From assembly GCA_036924285.1 (NCBI GenBank), contig JAYKYS010000009.1, positions 22,982,001-23,046,000 on the forward strand: a stretch of DNA of 64,000 nt, written 5' to 3'. The notes below the pieces were generated by a model that was given only the letters and a program-made list of their open reading frames with translations, was not told where the DNA came from and did no database searches. The translations under genes were made by a program, and so were the position numbers. Positions 34,370 to 46,539 of the stretch are shown here, in pieces (positions within the stretch are counted from its first letter, which is position 1; each line of letters begins with the position of its first letter). This stretch comes from Asterella californica (Eukaryota > Streptophyta > Marchantiopsida > Marchantiales > Aytoniaceae).

Positions 34370-36173
34370 GGAACTGCGGAACAGATAGAGGATATATGAA
34401 GGTTATGCTCACGACTCCGACCCAAACTCTCCAAAATATCCAGCTATCATTTGGTGTCACCGTGCTCTTAAGGCACCGAGAGCCTACACACAGGGTTTGG
34501 TTAGCAGCAAAACCCGTTGCAGTAAGATCACCCTAAAAGATAGACAGGTGCAGCGCTTGTCGTCGCGGACATCCTGGTGGTGTAAGTTGGCAGCAGCAGC
34601 AATCATATCCTCTGAACCTCGAAAATATTCCCCCGTATCTATCCTCGATCGTAGTAACCAGAAAAGTCGGCTCTCGTTCCTACCGAGTCGGTCCTGGTCC
34701 TCGCATGAACAAGACAAACAGCAGCGTGAGGTCGGGACGGGGTCCGGGTCCGGTCGGGTCTGGGGACTAGCGAGCGAGTGGGCAGAACAGTGATAGGATC
34801 GCTGATTCCGATACCGACTGTACCTTATTTTGTATGGGATCGGTACCATCTCCCAGGGAAAGGGGCGGCACCCTCGCCAAGGCCAGAACAACAACAGCTT
34901 CTTCTTCGTCGACCAAGCAAATTCCCAGCGGCAGCTCTCGCCTACTTCTCTCTCTTTCCGCATACGACGCTAGACTGCGACATCTCAACTTCCCAAGGGC
35001 ATTCCCAAGTGCGTGGCAGGGCTATAACACCATGTCTGCCATTCGATCGAGCCCCTAGTGAACACACCTGGCACACCAGCGCCCGCAGGCCGCTCCCTCC
35101 CCTCCTTCTATAGCCTCACTCGATTGGTCAAGAGTCAAGAAGCGTCTCTCACAAGTGTTCAAGGTCAAGTGCTCTGCTGAATCTGCTCGATTACCTCACT
35201 TCTGCTCTTTGAGTCGGCAACTACTGTATGTACTGTATTGTCGGCAACTACTGTATTCGAACTCCATTGCCGCAAGGCCTCACCACGTGCGGGAATTTTA
35301 CCGCGTCCATATCTGGATTGTTACTTCCGGCAGTCTTCCGTGGGCCGGAGTTTTTCTTGGCCCGTCACGTTGCAATCAGTGGCTGTGTTAGCGGAATATA
35401 ACTGTCGTTCTGTCTTTCTTATTAATGGGACGAATTTCCGAATGTTTGGAGAACTCGGTAACTGTCTGGAGGGAGTGTAAACTTTTAGTAACGATTTTCG
35501 TGGGTACTGTCCCGACCTGTTTGTCCTGTATCCTACTGAAGTAGGTAAAGCTGACGACAGAGTAGGGACAAAATGTTCTTCATGTCAGATATTCATCCCG
35601 GTAGGTGAGCGTTACGGTGAGATACCTGTTGTAATCTTTGGCCGGTTGTTCAGAGAATGTGGTTTCCAGAGGTGTAACCAATAAGTATCCCAAAACGCGG
35701 AACTTCGTTTGGAGAACGCCGATGTTCCAGAGTGAACTAAATTCTGCAGTTAGCAGTCTCCGAGGGAGATAGTTATCATTTTCTATTAAATTTTGGATCT
35801 CTGATCGTACTTATCGCTTATTCCGAGAAGTTTTTTCTTTCAGGAGCGAGAGCTGTCCTTTTAAGTTACAAGAAATAATATAATTATTATATGAATATTT
35901 TAGACTAAGTATAATAAGATATTAAATAATATTAAATGTTAATTGTTAATTATTCTCGAAATAGTAGAAATGTTATTAGAAAATCCATAAGTATTGTGCA
36001 GGTCTACGCATTTCAGATGGTACAAGTGTGAGAGCCTACTACACAAAAATGGTATATTAATAAATACATTCTTTTATTGCAGTCCTCTTCCATCTTCAGA
36101 TGGAAGAGGTGAATAAGCATCTTCAACCGGTGAATAAACATATTCATATTAGAGTGTATTAGGGGGTGTGAAT
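34370..36173. other. Intergenic, no gene recognised
   Basis: 34.4-35.5 kb is fairly GC-rich with overlapping frames but no recognisable protein. 35.8-36.1 kb is AT-rich and ends with an isolated hairpin of the CCTCTTCC type. Confidence 0.4.
36080..36112. repeat. Hairpin repeat, copy 10
   Basis: cctcttccatct / agatggaagagg form a 12 bp hairpin followed by tgaata, matching the second hairpin of the other copies (cacctcttcc...ggaagaggtgaata). Confidence 0.6.
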
Positions 36174-36770
36174 GTTATAACCTTTTCTGATGATTCGTGA
36201 CCGGGGGAGGGAGAAAAACTCCGGCTAGATGTTTTCGGTACCTCCACAGACAAATTCAGTGATCGTTCTCTTTTTCGATTTGTAATCCTTTCTCTGTTTT
36301 TATAGCTCGACCTCACACATTCGACTTGGGTTTGCTTGAAAGTTACTTTTCTGCCATGCTTGAAATCGATCTTACATCTTTATTTGTAGTCAATAGGAGT
36401 CATATTTTATACCAAGATGACCCAAAAAAATACTCTACAAGAATCTTTTATGTAAGTATCTTCTTGTCTATTCTAACGCATATCATAAAGTGTAGTTTTA
36501 TAATACAAGAACTAAGCATAAAGAGTTGATTGAATGTGATGTGGTCCTTGATGTTTTCATAATCAAAATTTATTTTTAGAAATCATGAGTTTGATCTCTA
36601 CTGGGACTGATTTCTGCCCGTGAGAATAAAAGACAACCATAAAGAATCACCTTTGTCACATGTTTACTACTCCTGGATGATCTTACTTGCATCTCTATGG
36701 GTTCAATCCTTAAATTACTACTTTCGAGCATCTTTTGATTTTCTTATGCGTTACATATAGAAGACTGAAT
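36174..36770 (+). repeat. Possible 5' LTR of element D
   Basis: The tentative limits are from a TGTGAATG start to a position just before the tRNA-Asp-like primer site at 36777. No second copy exists in the window because D is truncated, so the LTR cannot be confirmed by alignment. Confidence 0.3.
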
Positions 36771-36776
36771 AAATTT

Positions 36777-36794
36777 TGCACCGCTGCCGAGGAT
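36777..36794 (+). promoter_or_regulatory. Putative primer-binding site of element D (tRNA-Asp-like)
   Basis: TTGCACCGCTGCCGAGGA matches 14 of 18 positions of the plant tRNA-Asp primer site TGGCGCCGTTGCCGGGGA. It sits just upstream of the D gag. Confidence 0.5.
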
Positions 36795-36820
36795 GCGAAT
36801 GCTGAAATTATATAAGATCA

Positions 36821-39418
36821 GTGAACAGAAGTCCAGAGACATGTATGTCGACGGACAAGCCTGATCCTCCTGGAGACGTGCAATCTGAAAGAGATAGGAG
36901 GCGTGAAAGACGAGCAGAATATCGAGAACAGATTCTGGAAGAAACTCGTCGGTTAAAAGAAGAGCATAAGAAGAGAGAACGACGTTGGAGAACGCTAACT
37001 CAAAAGAATGGAAGAGGAAGGAACCAAAGTTTTACTTGGTGAATCAAGTTCACCTCGGACACTAAAGTCACTACCTCCAACTCCTCTCGAATCTGCTCAG
37101 AGAGAACTTGACTTTGAAAAAGTTACCACTCGACTAAGTACTGAGACCGAATATCCAGAAAGTGAAGTAGGGTGGAAACCTTTCCCCGAAGTCAATATTG
37201 TTTTATATCCGCAATTGTTTACTCCTGACCCGGAGGTAGGAAGTACTTCTGCAGATCGAGATCAGTTAACTTCTTCGAATCAAGAAGCTGCAACTAAGGC
37301 AGTAGACGCTGTTACTATCTTAGTGGAACTTCTACATGCGTAGGAACTTATTCCTCAAGCACTGGTACAGGAACTTCTTCCGTTAACTCCAGTAGCTCAG
37401 AAGGATAGCGCTGCTCCTTACTTACAGCCAACCACAGGACTGTCCATATTCAAGAAGAGACAAGTCCAAGCAGCTACTGCTGCGAGTATCGCTTATGTTG
37501 TCCTTGTTCAAGCTGCAGTCCCAGCGCCGATTCCAGCTCCTGCCAAGATAACAACTCAAGTTCCAAGGGCTCCATTTGTTCGAAGTATGGCAGGCCAATC
37601 CATCACGAAACATGGTTACATGAAGTTCATGGGAGGATCTTCAGATGATGATGAGGATGCAGATGCTTACCTTAAACTGTTTGAATCTGTATCTGTCACT
37701 AATAAGGAAGATGTTGAACCAGATCGTCTCCGGATCTTTCCAAGTCTTCTTAGGAAGAGAGCACGCAACTGGTACAACCATGCAAATAGAATACCAGGAG
37801 ACATTGATACTTGGGACAAGCTGGAGAAGAAGTTCTTAGAGCGGTTTCGGAAAATTGGGTACAATCGTCAAGTGTTGGGGAAGCTGACCAGACTGGTCAG
37901 AGGAAAGAAAGAGAGCCTAAAAGATTATGTCCGAAGATTTTACAATCTATTCGATAGAATTTCGAGGATGAGTACAACCAACCCGTACTCTATGGATCAA
38001 GCTACAGAATGGCTAGTTACAAGCTTACCGATTGAAATGAAGATTTGGTGCCGTCGAGGAAAGATGGACGCCATTGAAGAGGTTGTTGCTTCAGCAGAAA
38101 CATTTGAGGCATCCACCCTCGGAAGGAGATAAAAGGAAAGAAAAGAAGGAGAAGAAGGAAGAGAAGTCGACTCGAAGGAAGAAGCACAAGAAGAGTCGCA
38201 GAGAACCCTCTTCCTCCGAAGAATCTTCATCGGCGAGCTCATCTTCTTCGAGCGAAGAAGAACGAAGAATGAAACGAAGTTCTTCGTCTAAAGAAAAGAA
38301 AAGTTCGAAGGAGAAGAAAAGCAAAACAAAAGGGGATAGTAATCAACTTATGGAGGAGATGATTAAAGGGTTTGCAGACCTGAACGTGCAGATGGTACGA
38401 TCTCCTGAAAGGAGAAAATCACTTGCTACATCCCGTCCAAGCTTATGGTGTACGACGTGCGGTAAACCAGGACATGCTAATATGGAATGTAACAACAACA
38501 GAGTATTTCAGGCACGGTCACTCGAATGGGCGCCAGCTTTCGAATCATATTATAGCTTATTCTTTGTGGAAACACGGGATGAAGTATATGGAGTACAAAC
38601 AAATACACCCCCACCACAGCCAGCAATTACTCTGATTCAACCCATACCAATTCAAAGGTTTGCACCAAGAGAGAGGGCCCTAAATGTATCTCAGAAACGT
38701 TTGATGAGTCCGCCAGGAGCAAATAAACCACCACCCCATGGGTCTTGTTTTAAATGTGGCAGTTTGGAACATTGGTCACCAAACTGTCCTCACCCAAAGA
38801 AATCATTGAGATACGTAGTATTTTGTGGAAAGTGTCATCAACCAGGACATGCCACAGCAGACTGTACTAACCCACCCGCATCCGCAGAGAAAAGAGAGGT
38901 TTGCTTTGATCCCAAAACAGAACGTCCTGCAGAAGCACAACTGCATAAAGTTGATTTGGAAGAATGGAAAGCCGCTGGAGACGAAGAATGGCCACCAGAA
39001 GAAACTTGGATTTGAAAAGTGGACACTAAAAGCTCTTTCAAGACAAAGAGGAAGGCGGATGAAGCACCTCTAAAGACTCAATCGAAGAAAGAGTTGAAAA
39101 AGCAGAAGAAGGCAAAGGAGAAAGCCAAAAAGAAGACAGTTGTTCAGGAGAATACTGAAGAAGAGGAGGAAGAATTACTGAAGAGTGTAAACCCTCTGAG
39201 ACTACTAGTTGACATTACGGATGAAGTTCGCGAACTCCTGGAGAAGGAGTTACTACGAGCAAGAACTTCGGCAAGGGAAGCCGATACAACTTCGACCGAA
39301 GTCTCAGAACAACCAACTTCGTCCGCACCAAAAATTTGCTGTTCTTCGGTCACTAAAGTCAATACTTCGACCAAGAACGAGGAGGTTCCGAAGAAGAACT
39401 GTGGCGATGTCACACTAT
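36821..39418 (+). pseudogene. Element D gag with three CCHC zinc knuckles, broken
   Basis: Frames at 36821-37042, 37008-37343, 37587-38132 and 38074-39015 join by a stop at 37341, a frameshift near 38100 and a TGA at 39013. The capsid-like part is at 37587-38132 (RARNWYNHANRIPGDIDTWD, LTRLVRGKKESLKDYVRRF: the retrotransposon gag core). A Lys/Ser-rich linker follows, then three zinc knuckles: CTTCGKPGHANMEC, CFKCGSLEHWSPNC and CGKCHQPGHATADC (38450-38870). Three knuckles in one gag is more than in the neighbouring elements. A Lys/Glu-rich tail runs to 39418. Confidence 0.75.
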
Positions 39419-40898
39419 GATGTGGTAGCTGATCTAGAAACACAAAAGGCTAACATAAGTTTCAAACAACTGATTGAAGATAACAAAATTTACAAGAAAC
39501 TGTTACTTCAAGCACTGAATAAACCTACTAAAGTAAGAAGATCAAAGTTACCTTCTCTATTTCACATCGAGGCAGAAGACACGAGGTCTCCAAAAGTGGA
39601 AGTGGTGGTTGCAGGTTGTGTAATTAGGAAAGGGCCAATTGACTCTAGATCAGGAGTCAACATAATGACAAAAGACACGGCACACACGTTGGGTTTCAGC
39701 AAGTTTGAGAAACTCAACGAGTGTTACGGCTGGCAGATCAAACAAGAAGACGACCACTGCGACTACTGCACAACATTCTCACCTTAATAGACAGAATTTC
39801 TTTTAAACTCACTTGTGTTGTACTACGTCCTTTGGTTAAGTCTGGTTATCAAATTTGATTGGGAGGCCATGGTTGTATGGTGCCAAGGTACTAACGGATT
39901 GGTATCGGCATCGTTTACAATTCAAAGATCCACAGAAACCAACTGATAAGGCTGTGATGGTTTCCTGGAAGAAGATAACACATAAAGGTGAACAAATTCG
40001 ACTGATGCTGGTTATAATTCAGGATCTGATTCTTCAACGAGCAGCGCAGATGAAAGAAAAAGAGACCCTTATTCGATGATCAACTATCTACAATGCTATG
40101 AAATTGATGAAGAATAAGATATGAACGAGGCTGAATAGCAATCACATCTAGGTGTCGGGAGTGCAGAGACCAATCATACAGATGGTATAGTACTTCTAGG
40201 AGCATCCCAAGACCTAGTGATAAGCGAAGATAAGAGCTTAAAGATTTCCGTTGTAGTACAAGGAGAAGAGTTGGAAGTATATCGTCAGATGCTGATCCAT
40301 TACCAAGATGTCTCCGCCTGGACTGTGGAGGACATGAAAGGGATACCTGCATAGTGGGGAGAACATTGCATCGATCTCATTGAAGGATCAGTACCTGTGC
40401 GACAGAGACAGTAACGACTCAACCCAAAATACTCTCTGATGGTTAAAGATAGACAAGTACTTGAAGGCATGTATTATCTCTCTTGTATTAATCAATGAAT
40501 GGGTAGCACCCATAGTAGTGGTACATAAGAAGCAAACAAGAAAGATAAGAGTCTGTCAGGATTTCAGAAAGTTTAATGCAGCAACGAAGAAAGATCATCA
40601 CCCTTTATCTTTTACTGATACCATTTTGGATAATGTATCTGGAAAGGAATGCTACAGTTTTTTGGATGGATTTTTAGGGTACAACCAAGTATCCATTAGA
40701 GAGCAAGATAAGGACAAGATTACCTTCACTACAGATTGGGGCACTTATGTTTACCACAAGATGTCTTTTGGACTATGCAATGACCAGCTACCTTTTAGAG
40801 GATGATGACCTCAATTTTTCAAGATTACTTGCGAAAATTTTTAGAGATTTTTATAGATGATTTTTGTGTTTTTTGCACACGTAAAGAACATGCAGCGT
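39419..40898 (+). pseudogene. Element D protease-RT remnant, truncated by element E
   Basis: After a frameshift, 39419-39787 reads DLETQKANISFKQLI and then a protease-like PIDSRSGVNIM, in which the Gly of the usual D-S/T-G is replaced by Arg. IGRPWLYGAKVLTDWYRHRL follows (39857 on). RT begins at about 40490: INEWVAPIVVVHKKQ, IRVCQDFRKFNAATKKD, CYSFLDGFLGYNQVSIRE. It breaks near 40800, and FIDDFCV-like coding is still readable at about 40850-40870. Sequence related to D stops at 40898, where the LTR of E starts. RNase H and integrase are missing. Confidence 0.75.
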
Positions 40899-42607
40899 TG
40901 TCGTGGCGAGAGTCTTTCTTGGGGAGGACGGACCTCCTGACTGTGATCGATCAAAGAAAATGACCAAGAAGAAAAACATGTTGCTGCAGACGATGAAATC
41001 TCAAAACACAGCCTCTTGTGCCCACCAATTGCAAACAAACACTCAAGCACGCACTCAGGTACACAAATATATCTCTCCGGAGTAGAAATGGCTTTATTTC
41101 AGTGTCAACTTCTTCACTGTTAAGAAAATATCTCTCTCCTCCTCTCCTAAGTCCTTCTCAGCTGAAAATTCCAGGGAATTTGATCTTACGACAACCAAAG
41201 CCTTGTCAAAAACGATCTCCTTCAAATAAACCACCTCTGTCCGTTCAATTCTACTGCCTCCAAATCCCAACTGTATATCAGATGAAGCTCCAACCTCCAA
41301 ACTTTTGTCTGTCCCTCTGTCACGATCTCCCCGTCCACCTTCTCAATTCTGTCCAGAAAATTTCCTCTCTCCATGTCTCCCCGCTTCTCATGCGCTTCCC
41401 TGATCCTAAATCCCTAATTCTCTTCCTTCTGCTTCAGCTCCCAGCTCTCAGTCCAAAAATCGCTTGAAAGTCCCCCCTCCGATCTTCAGCCGCCGCAGTA
41501 TTTAACCTAAAGTTTTAAAGCCCCAGCTTAAGCTGCCCCCTGCTGTCCTTATAAGTGCAGTCACTTATCAGAAGCAGGGCCCTAGCTTAAGCTGCCCCCC
41601 TGATGTCCTTATGCGTACAGAGCTTTATTTACAAAGTTGGCTCCTTTTTAATACAAGTTTCACAGTTGCCTCCACAAACTCTACCCCTTCACTAATAAAG
41701 GTTCACATAACCTCATTCCCCATCGCAAGCATACTCGATGATTATTTAACTAATTAGCAAAAGTTTCATGTGCTCTTGATGCCATCCTGAATATACTACA
41801 AGCCATCCAATGTAGGCCGAAGCCCCAACACTTTTGAGACTGCCCCAGAGGGCTTACATCTCCCCCATATGCGCACCAGGTATCTCCCATAGTATATTCA
41901 GGATGGCATGCGGAGACTTAGGCCAGGAAGCCCACGATTAAGGAAGATACCGATCTCCCGCCCCTAGGTATACGGGACATGGCTGCATACCCAACATAGA
42001 CTCCCATCCGGGAGGCCAACATGCCAGAATAGGAACCAGAGACCAGGAGGGATTGATCCTGAGACCACTTCCCTCCTAGGCAGGCGCCCTATCACTGGGA
42101 TGGCCTTTGGTTCCGTTCTAAAAGCATTTAAAACCGGTACATATGCTTTTAGTGTAGAAATTTTCCTGCAAAGTCTTTACTAGCCTTTTCTGTGCTAACT
42201 TCTCTATACAACTCCGTTTTTAATGAATAAGGAGTCAAAACTATAGTATTCATGAACACCTACACACCCACGCTATCAGATTTTGAGATCGAGTCACGAG
42301 CCAGAATCGACGGATTTCCCTCTTTCACATATTTCACAGCCTAAAACTCGTACTAACTATTGCTTAAAACACTTTCTGTCAAAACTAGAAACATGAGGTC
42401 GCTCTCCTCGTCGAGCTTCACATTCTGATGTCTTTCGATTCCCTTAGGGGTGATATTCCAACCCAAGCTAGGGGGCAGCTTGTCAAGCATGGCCCCAGCT
42501 TAGCTCCTGCCTAGCTTGTTAAGCTGCAGGGCAGCTTCCTTTACACAGTATAGAAAAAAATCTCTTTGTATTACTTTTCACTATACAGACCTATGTACAA
42601 TACGACA
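40899..42607 (-). repeat. 3' LTR of element E (with a SINE-like insert)
   Basis: Read on the minus strand it starts TGTCGTATTG at 42607, right after a polypurine tract (TTGGAGGGGGTGAA, 42608-42621), and ends ...CTCGCCACGACA at 40899, where it cuts the RT of element D. At 1.7 kb it is long, in part because of the SINE-like insert at 41760-42112. It also contains an imperfect tandem duplication at about 41520-41610 (cagcttaagctgcccc). The 5' LTR of E is not in the window. Confidence 0.6.
41760..42112 (-). mobile_element. Candidate tRNA-derived SINE
   Basis: The minus strand reads like a tRNA head: A-box-like CCCAGTGATAGGG (42100-42088), GCGCCTGCCTAGGAGG, then a B-box-like GGATCAATCCC (42059-42049). 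The A-to-B spacing of about 29 bases is right for a Pol III internal promoter. The body ends near 41760. A perfect 19 bp inverted repeat (41781-41799 / 41890-41908) lies in its 3' part. I could not define target duplications or a clear A tail. Confidence 0.4.
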
Positions 42608-42652
42608 TTCACCCCCTCCAAACCTGCACATCCTCTGATATGTGCCAATTCG

Positions 42653-45600
42653 TCACCGATCCTCGTGGTCCTCCAAATCGTCTTCGCTCTCCTCGACCGT
42701 CTCAGAAAGGTCTTCATTTGCTCCTGGTTGCTCTGAACCTAAGAACTCAGCTAGCTCCACAGTCTCTCCTCTCTTCTTGAATAACTTCACTCGTTTTCCA
42801 GCAACCGGAAGTCTTAAAGGCGTGCCATCTAGCTCTTGCAAGGAATAAGTAGCATTCTGATGTACATCAGAGACAAGGTACGGGCCAAACCACCTTCTCG
42901 AAAACTTTCGGATTGTAGAGTTTTGGTTCTCCAATGTGCTGTCGTATACCAACACCCAGTCCTCAACTTGTATCAGTTTTGGTCGAAGTCTATGAGTCTT
43001 ATCAAACCTCTCCTTGTTCTCAATTCGAGCCGTCTTCAGCCGTCGCTGCGCTTCAGCGAGATCCTCCTCTCTACATTCTAGCTGTCTGATTTGTAGTGAG
43101 AGAAGCTGCACACGGTCCACATTGTCCTCTCATGGCAAGGTAGCCAAGGTAGGAAAGTCTTCTTTTGCTGGCATCATCGGTTTCTGTCTTAACATTAACT
43201 CAACAGGCATGTACCATGTAGTAGAACAATGTGTTGTTCTATCCGCCCATAAAGCAAAAGGGAGTAACCTAGGCCACTCTCTATGCTTACCATCACACGC
43301 CTTCACCAAAGCCTGAACTATCGATGGATGTCCTCGCTCGCTCTTGCCAATCCCCTCTGGATTCATCGCAGTAGTAAGCTTGAGCTTCACACCATATCGA
43401 GCAAAAAACTCTTTCGCTTCCGTACCCCGTAGTTCTCCTCTATCTGTCCGTAGCCTTCCTACAGATCCATACCTACAGATAATATCTTCAAGAACAAACT
43501 TACATATCCCCTCTGTGGTCTTGGTCCTCAAAGCTCGCCCTTCTACAAAGTTGGAGAGATCCTCACGAGCCAGAACCAAGTATCGCATACCCCATAACCC
43601 CAGAGGCATCACCACTAAGTCGAGAACCCACTGAAAGTGAATGCAAGGCGGATAAGTTGGCACAAGACCATCCCTATACCGCATCTTTGAATAGAACTGG
43701 CAATGCAAGCAGGAGCTGACGTAGTTCACCACATCCTGATACAGACCTTTCCACCAGTATCTCTCCTTCAACTTGGTGTAGGTAGTCCAAATCCCTCGAT
43801 GTCCGGTCCATAAGGTATCATGGAACTCCTTCATTAGTTGCTGCTTAGTCTCTTGATCGTCCACTACCCGTATGAACATCCCATCTCTCCTCTGTGGTCG
43901 TCTCCAAAGATACCCATTATGCAGAAGATAGTTGTAAGCTTGTTTCCTTATCTCTCTGAACTCAACCTTGCTCCACCTCTCTTGTCTCTCCAACAAGCTC
44001 AGATAATATCCTATGTCACGAAGTCTACTTGTGTAAAGCTCTTCTCTAAACATCAAAGGCCCCAAGTTCGTAGCTCGTCGATTAACCTGACACTGAGCAT
44101 CCTTTCTCTTTTCTTCCTCAGCTTCTGAAATCATGACATCCTCATCTACAAATCGAGCCCTCGACAACATATCTGCGACCATATTCTCCTTTCCTTTTAT
44201 ATGCTTCAGCTATGGATTCAAGCTTCTAATATAGACAATCCAACGTAACATCGCTATGTCTGGCGTGTTACAGTTGGATATCATGCCTAGTAGAGGTAGA
44301 CAATCCGTCTCTAGGACTACATGAGCACCAATCAGAAACTCACGGTCTGTTTTCATCGCTGTCACCGCTCTCCATAATTCACGCTTCACCTGAAGATAAT
44401 CTCGTTGCCTGTCTGTCAAGATCCTAGCTCCAAACCTAGAGGTAAACCGCATACCATCCGCATCATCTTGACCTATTGCCTAGCCAATCGCCTTTGGACT
44501 AGTATCTAATGTAACAATGACAGGTCTCTCACACCCGTAGTCTACTTTTCTCAGAACAGATGGAGACTGTAGAGTCTCCTTCAACCTATTCATAGCTTCT
44601 TGATGGACTGAGGCCCATACAAACCTCTTACCCTTCCTCAATAATGCATACAAAGGCTCAGCAACATGAGCATAATGAGGAATGGATAAGCGATAAAATA
44701 CACAAGCACCTAGAAAACGTCTAACCTCCGTGATGTTCTTACAGTCTGCCATCCTAGCTATAGCTTCAACCTTCTCGGGGTTTGGTCGCCTTCCAAAAGC
44801 GCCACACATATGTCCAACCACTAAAATCTCAGACACACCAAACTTGGACTTAGCTCCTGACAGGGTGAGATGTACCTCCTCCAGACGAGTCAAGATACGT
44901 TCTACATCCCTGATATGGTCTGCAACAAACCTTTTGCATCCATTCGCAAGTACTACTTCATCTTTGTCTTCAACCGCGCAACCCTTTATGGGAATATCGT
45001 CTAGAAATGGAATGATAACATCAGGCACAAACTCCCTTAGTACCTTATGCATCGCGTTCTGCATATGAGCCACCGAGTTCGTTGCTCCTTGTGGAAGAGT
45101 ACACATCCGCATCAATCCCATGGGCGTACGCATAGTAGTTAAATCTCTACTCTTCACAGCCAGCTGGAACTGATCATAACCAGAATATAGATCTCTTATC
45201 GAATAGATAGCTCTCCCTGCAAATGCCTCTGCTACCTCTTCAATCACAGGACCCGTCCCAACGTTACGAATGGTTACGTTATTCGCAGGCTGCAAGTCTT
45301 GAATAAAACACAAAGCTCCTGACTTCTTGGGTACAGTGAACCGTCTGCTAGAATATGGTCTCATGGACGGCTCAAGTATCCTCATCTGTACCTTCTCCTT
45401 CAACAACTCGATGAGTTTAGGCAACAAAGCACGAGGAACTGGGATCTGTTTCAGGTCCCAAGGCACATGAGGGATTGTGAATATAACCATAGGCGCTATA
45501 ACCTTTGGGTCCACACAACCTATCTCCTCTGGTGAAAAAGAGAATGCTTTACCGTGCTTCACTATCATATGTTCAAACACTGTCTTCTCGACCTCAGTCA

Positions 45601-46533
45601 AGAAATCACCCCCTCCTATCTGGAGCTCCTTCAATGTCTCCTCAGTAAACTGGTGCCCTACTCGTCTATGATCACGCAATATAGGTTCAGTCCCCACTAA
45701 CTGTACTTGCTGCTGGGAGTTAGCAGGTAGTTGAGCTGCTACCGGTCTTACTTTTCTCAGTACAGATTTGTACTTCGCATGGACGTCTGCTTCCAGAGGG
45801 AGTGCACACCAACAACTTGCTTCTCTCCCTTCATTATTGTGCATCGGATGAGGAAAGAACTGCAGGTATGTAGCAATCTCCTTATATATGCATCGAGAGT
45901 GGATAGGGATCACCACCACACTATTTTTCCCCTCCATCAATCTACTCACATTGTCTAACCAACCAACAGCTGACTGTACAGACATAAACTCTTCAAACAA
46001 ACCAGAAACCACTTCGTCTTCAGATAGAACTCCTACACGGCACAACCCTGATACCTGTTTCACCATCCATCTTTTTGTATTTTCCTCCATATCTTCAACT
46101 CTTGTAAATCGGCTCCACCCATCTGCCTCAAACATCAGCAATCCATACTGCCAACTCTGTACACCACACATGTATCCAGACCTTTGTACATGTCTCGCTT
46201 CCAACTCTGACGGGACCTCAACAGTAGGTTCTACACCCCTGTCTTCCCGCTCTACAAGAGTGGATTGCGAAAAACCTTACATCTCTTCGTCTGAGAATCT
46301 CTAAGGGTTTGTCTGTTCCGCTCATGTCTTGAACGAACCGTCAAAAACTGTACTGAGTACTTGTTATCAGGACTCCAAAATCTAGCATAATGAGACCCAT
46401 CGTTCATCACCTTTGTCTCCATCCGAACAGCGATGATGTATGGTTGGCCTAGTATGACAGGATAGGAGGCAGATGACTGTACAAAGAAATGCTGATCAAC
46501 CTCTACATCCATATTGGGACAAGCTCCATACAA
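42653..46533 (-). pseudogene. Element E pol (RT, RNase H, integrase), interrupted by stops
   Basis: The minus-strand frame 46204-42653 is continuous apart from three stops, at 44480, 44210 and 43130. Order: linker; RT with RRFTVPKKSGALCF, MCTLPQGATNSVAHM and the active site PFLDDIPIKGC; RNase H (VTLDTSPKAIG, KRELW, ETDCLPLLG); integrase zinc finger (EFHDTLWTGHRG...CLHC); integrase core with VLDLV, LRTDRGE and GKSERGH; C-terminal GPY-like module (RRWFGPYLVSDV) ending at 42653. A frameshift separates the upstream part 46533-46252 (protease tail YGACPN, ILGQPYIIAVRMET). The second and third acidic residues of the integrase core are separated by 34 residues. The element is inactive through point mutations but otherwise nearly complete. 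Confidence 0.85.
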
Positions 46534-46539
46534 CTCACC

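Noticed and set aside
34484..34963. 159-codon minus-strand ORF in GC-richer DNA
   Set aside because: Several frames are open at once and no family is recognisable; composition alone explains the length.
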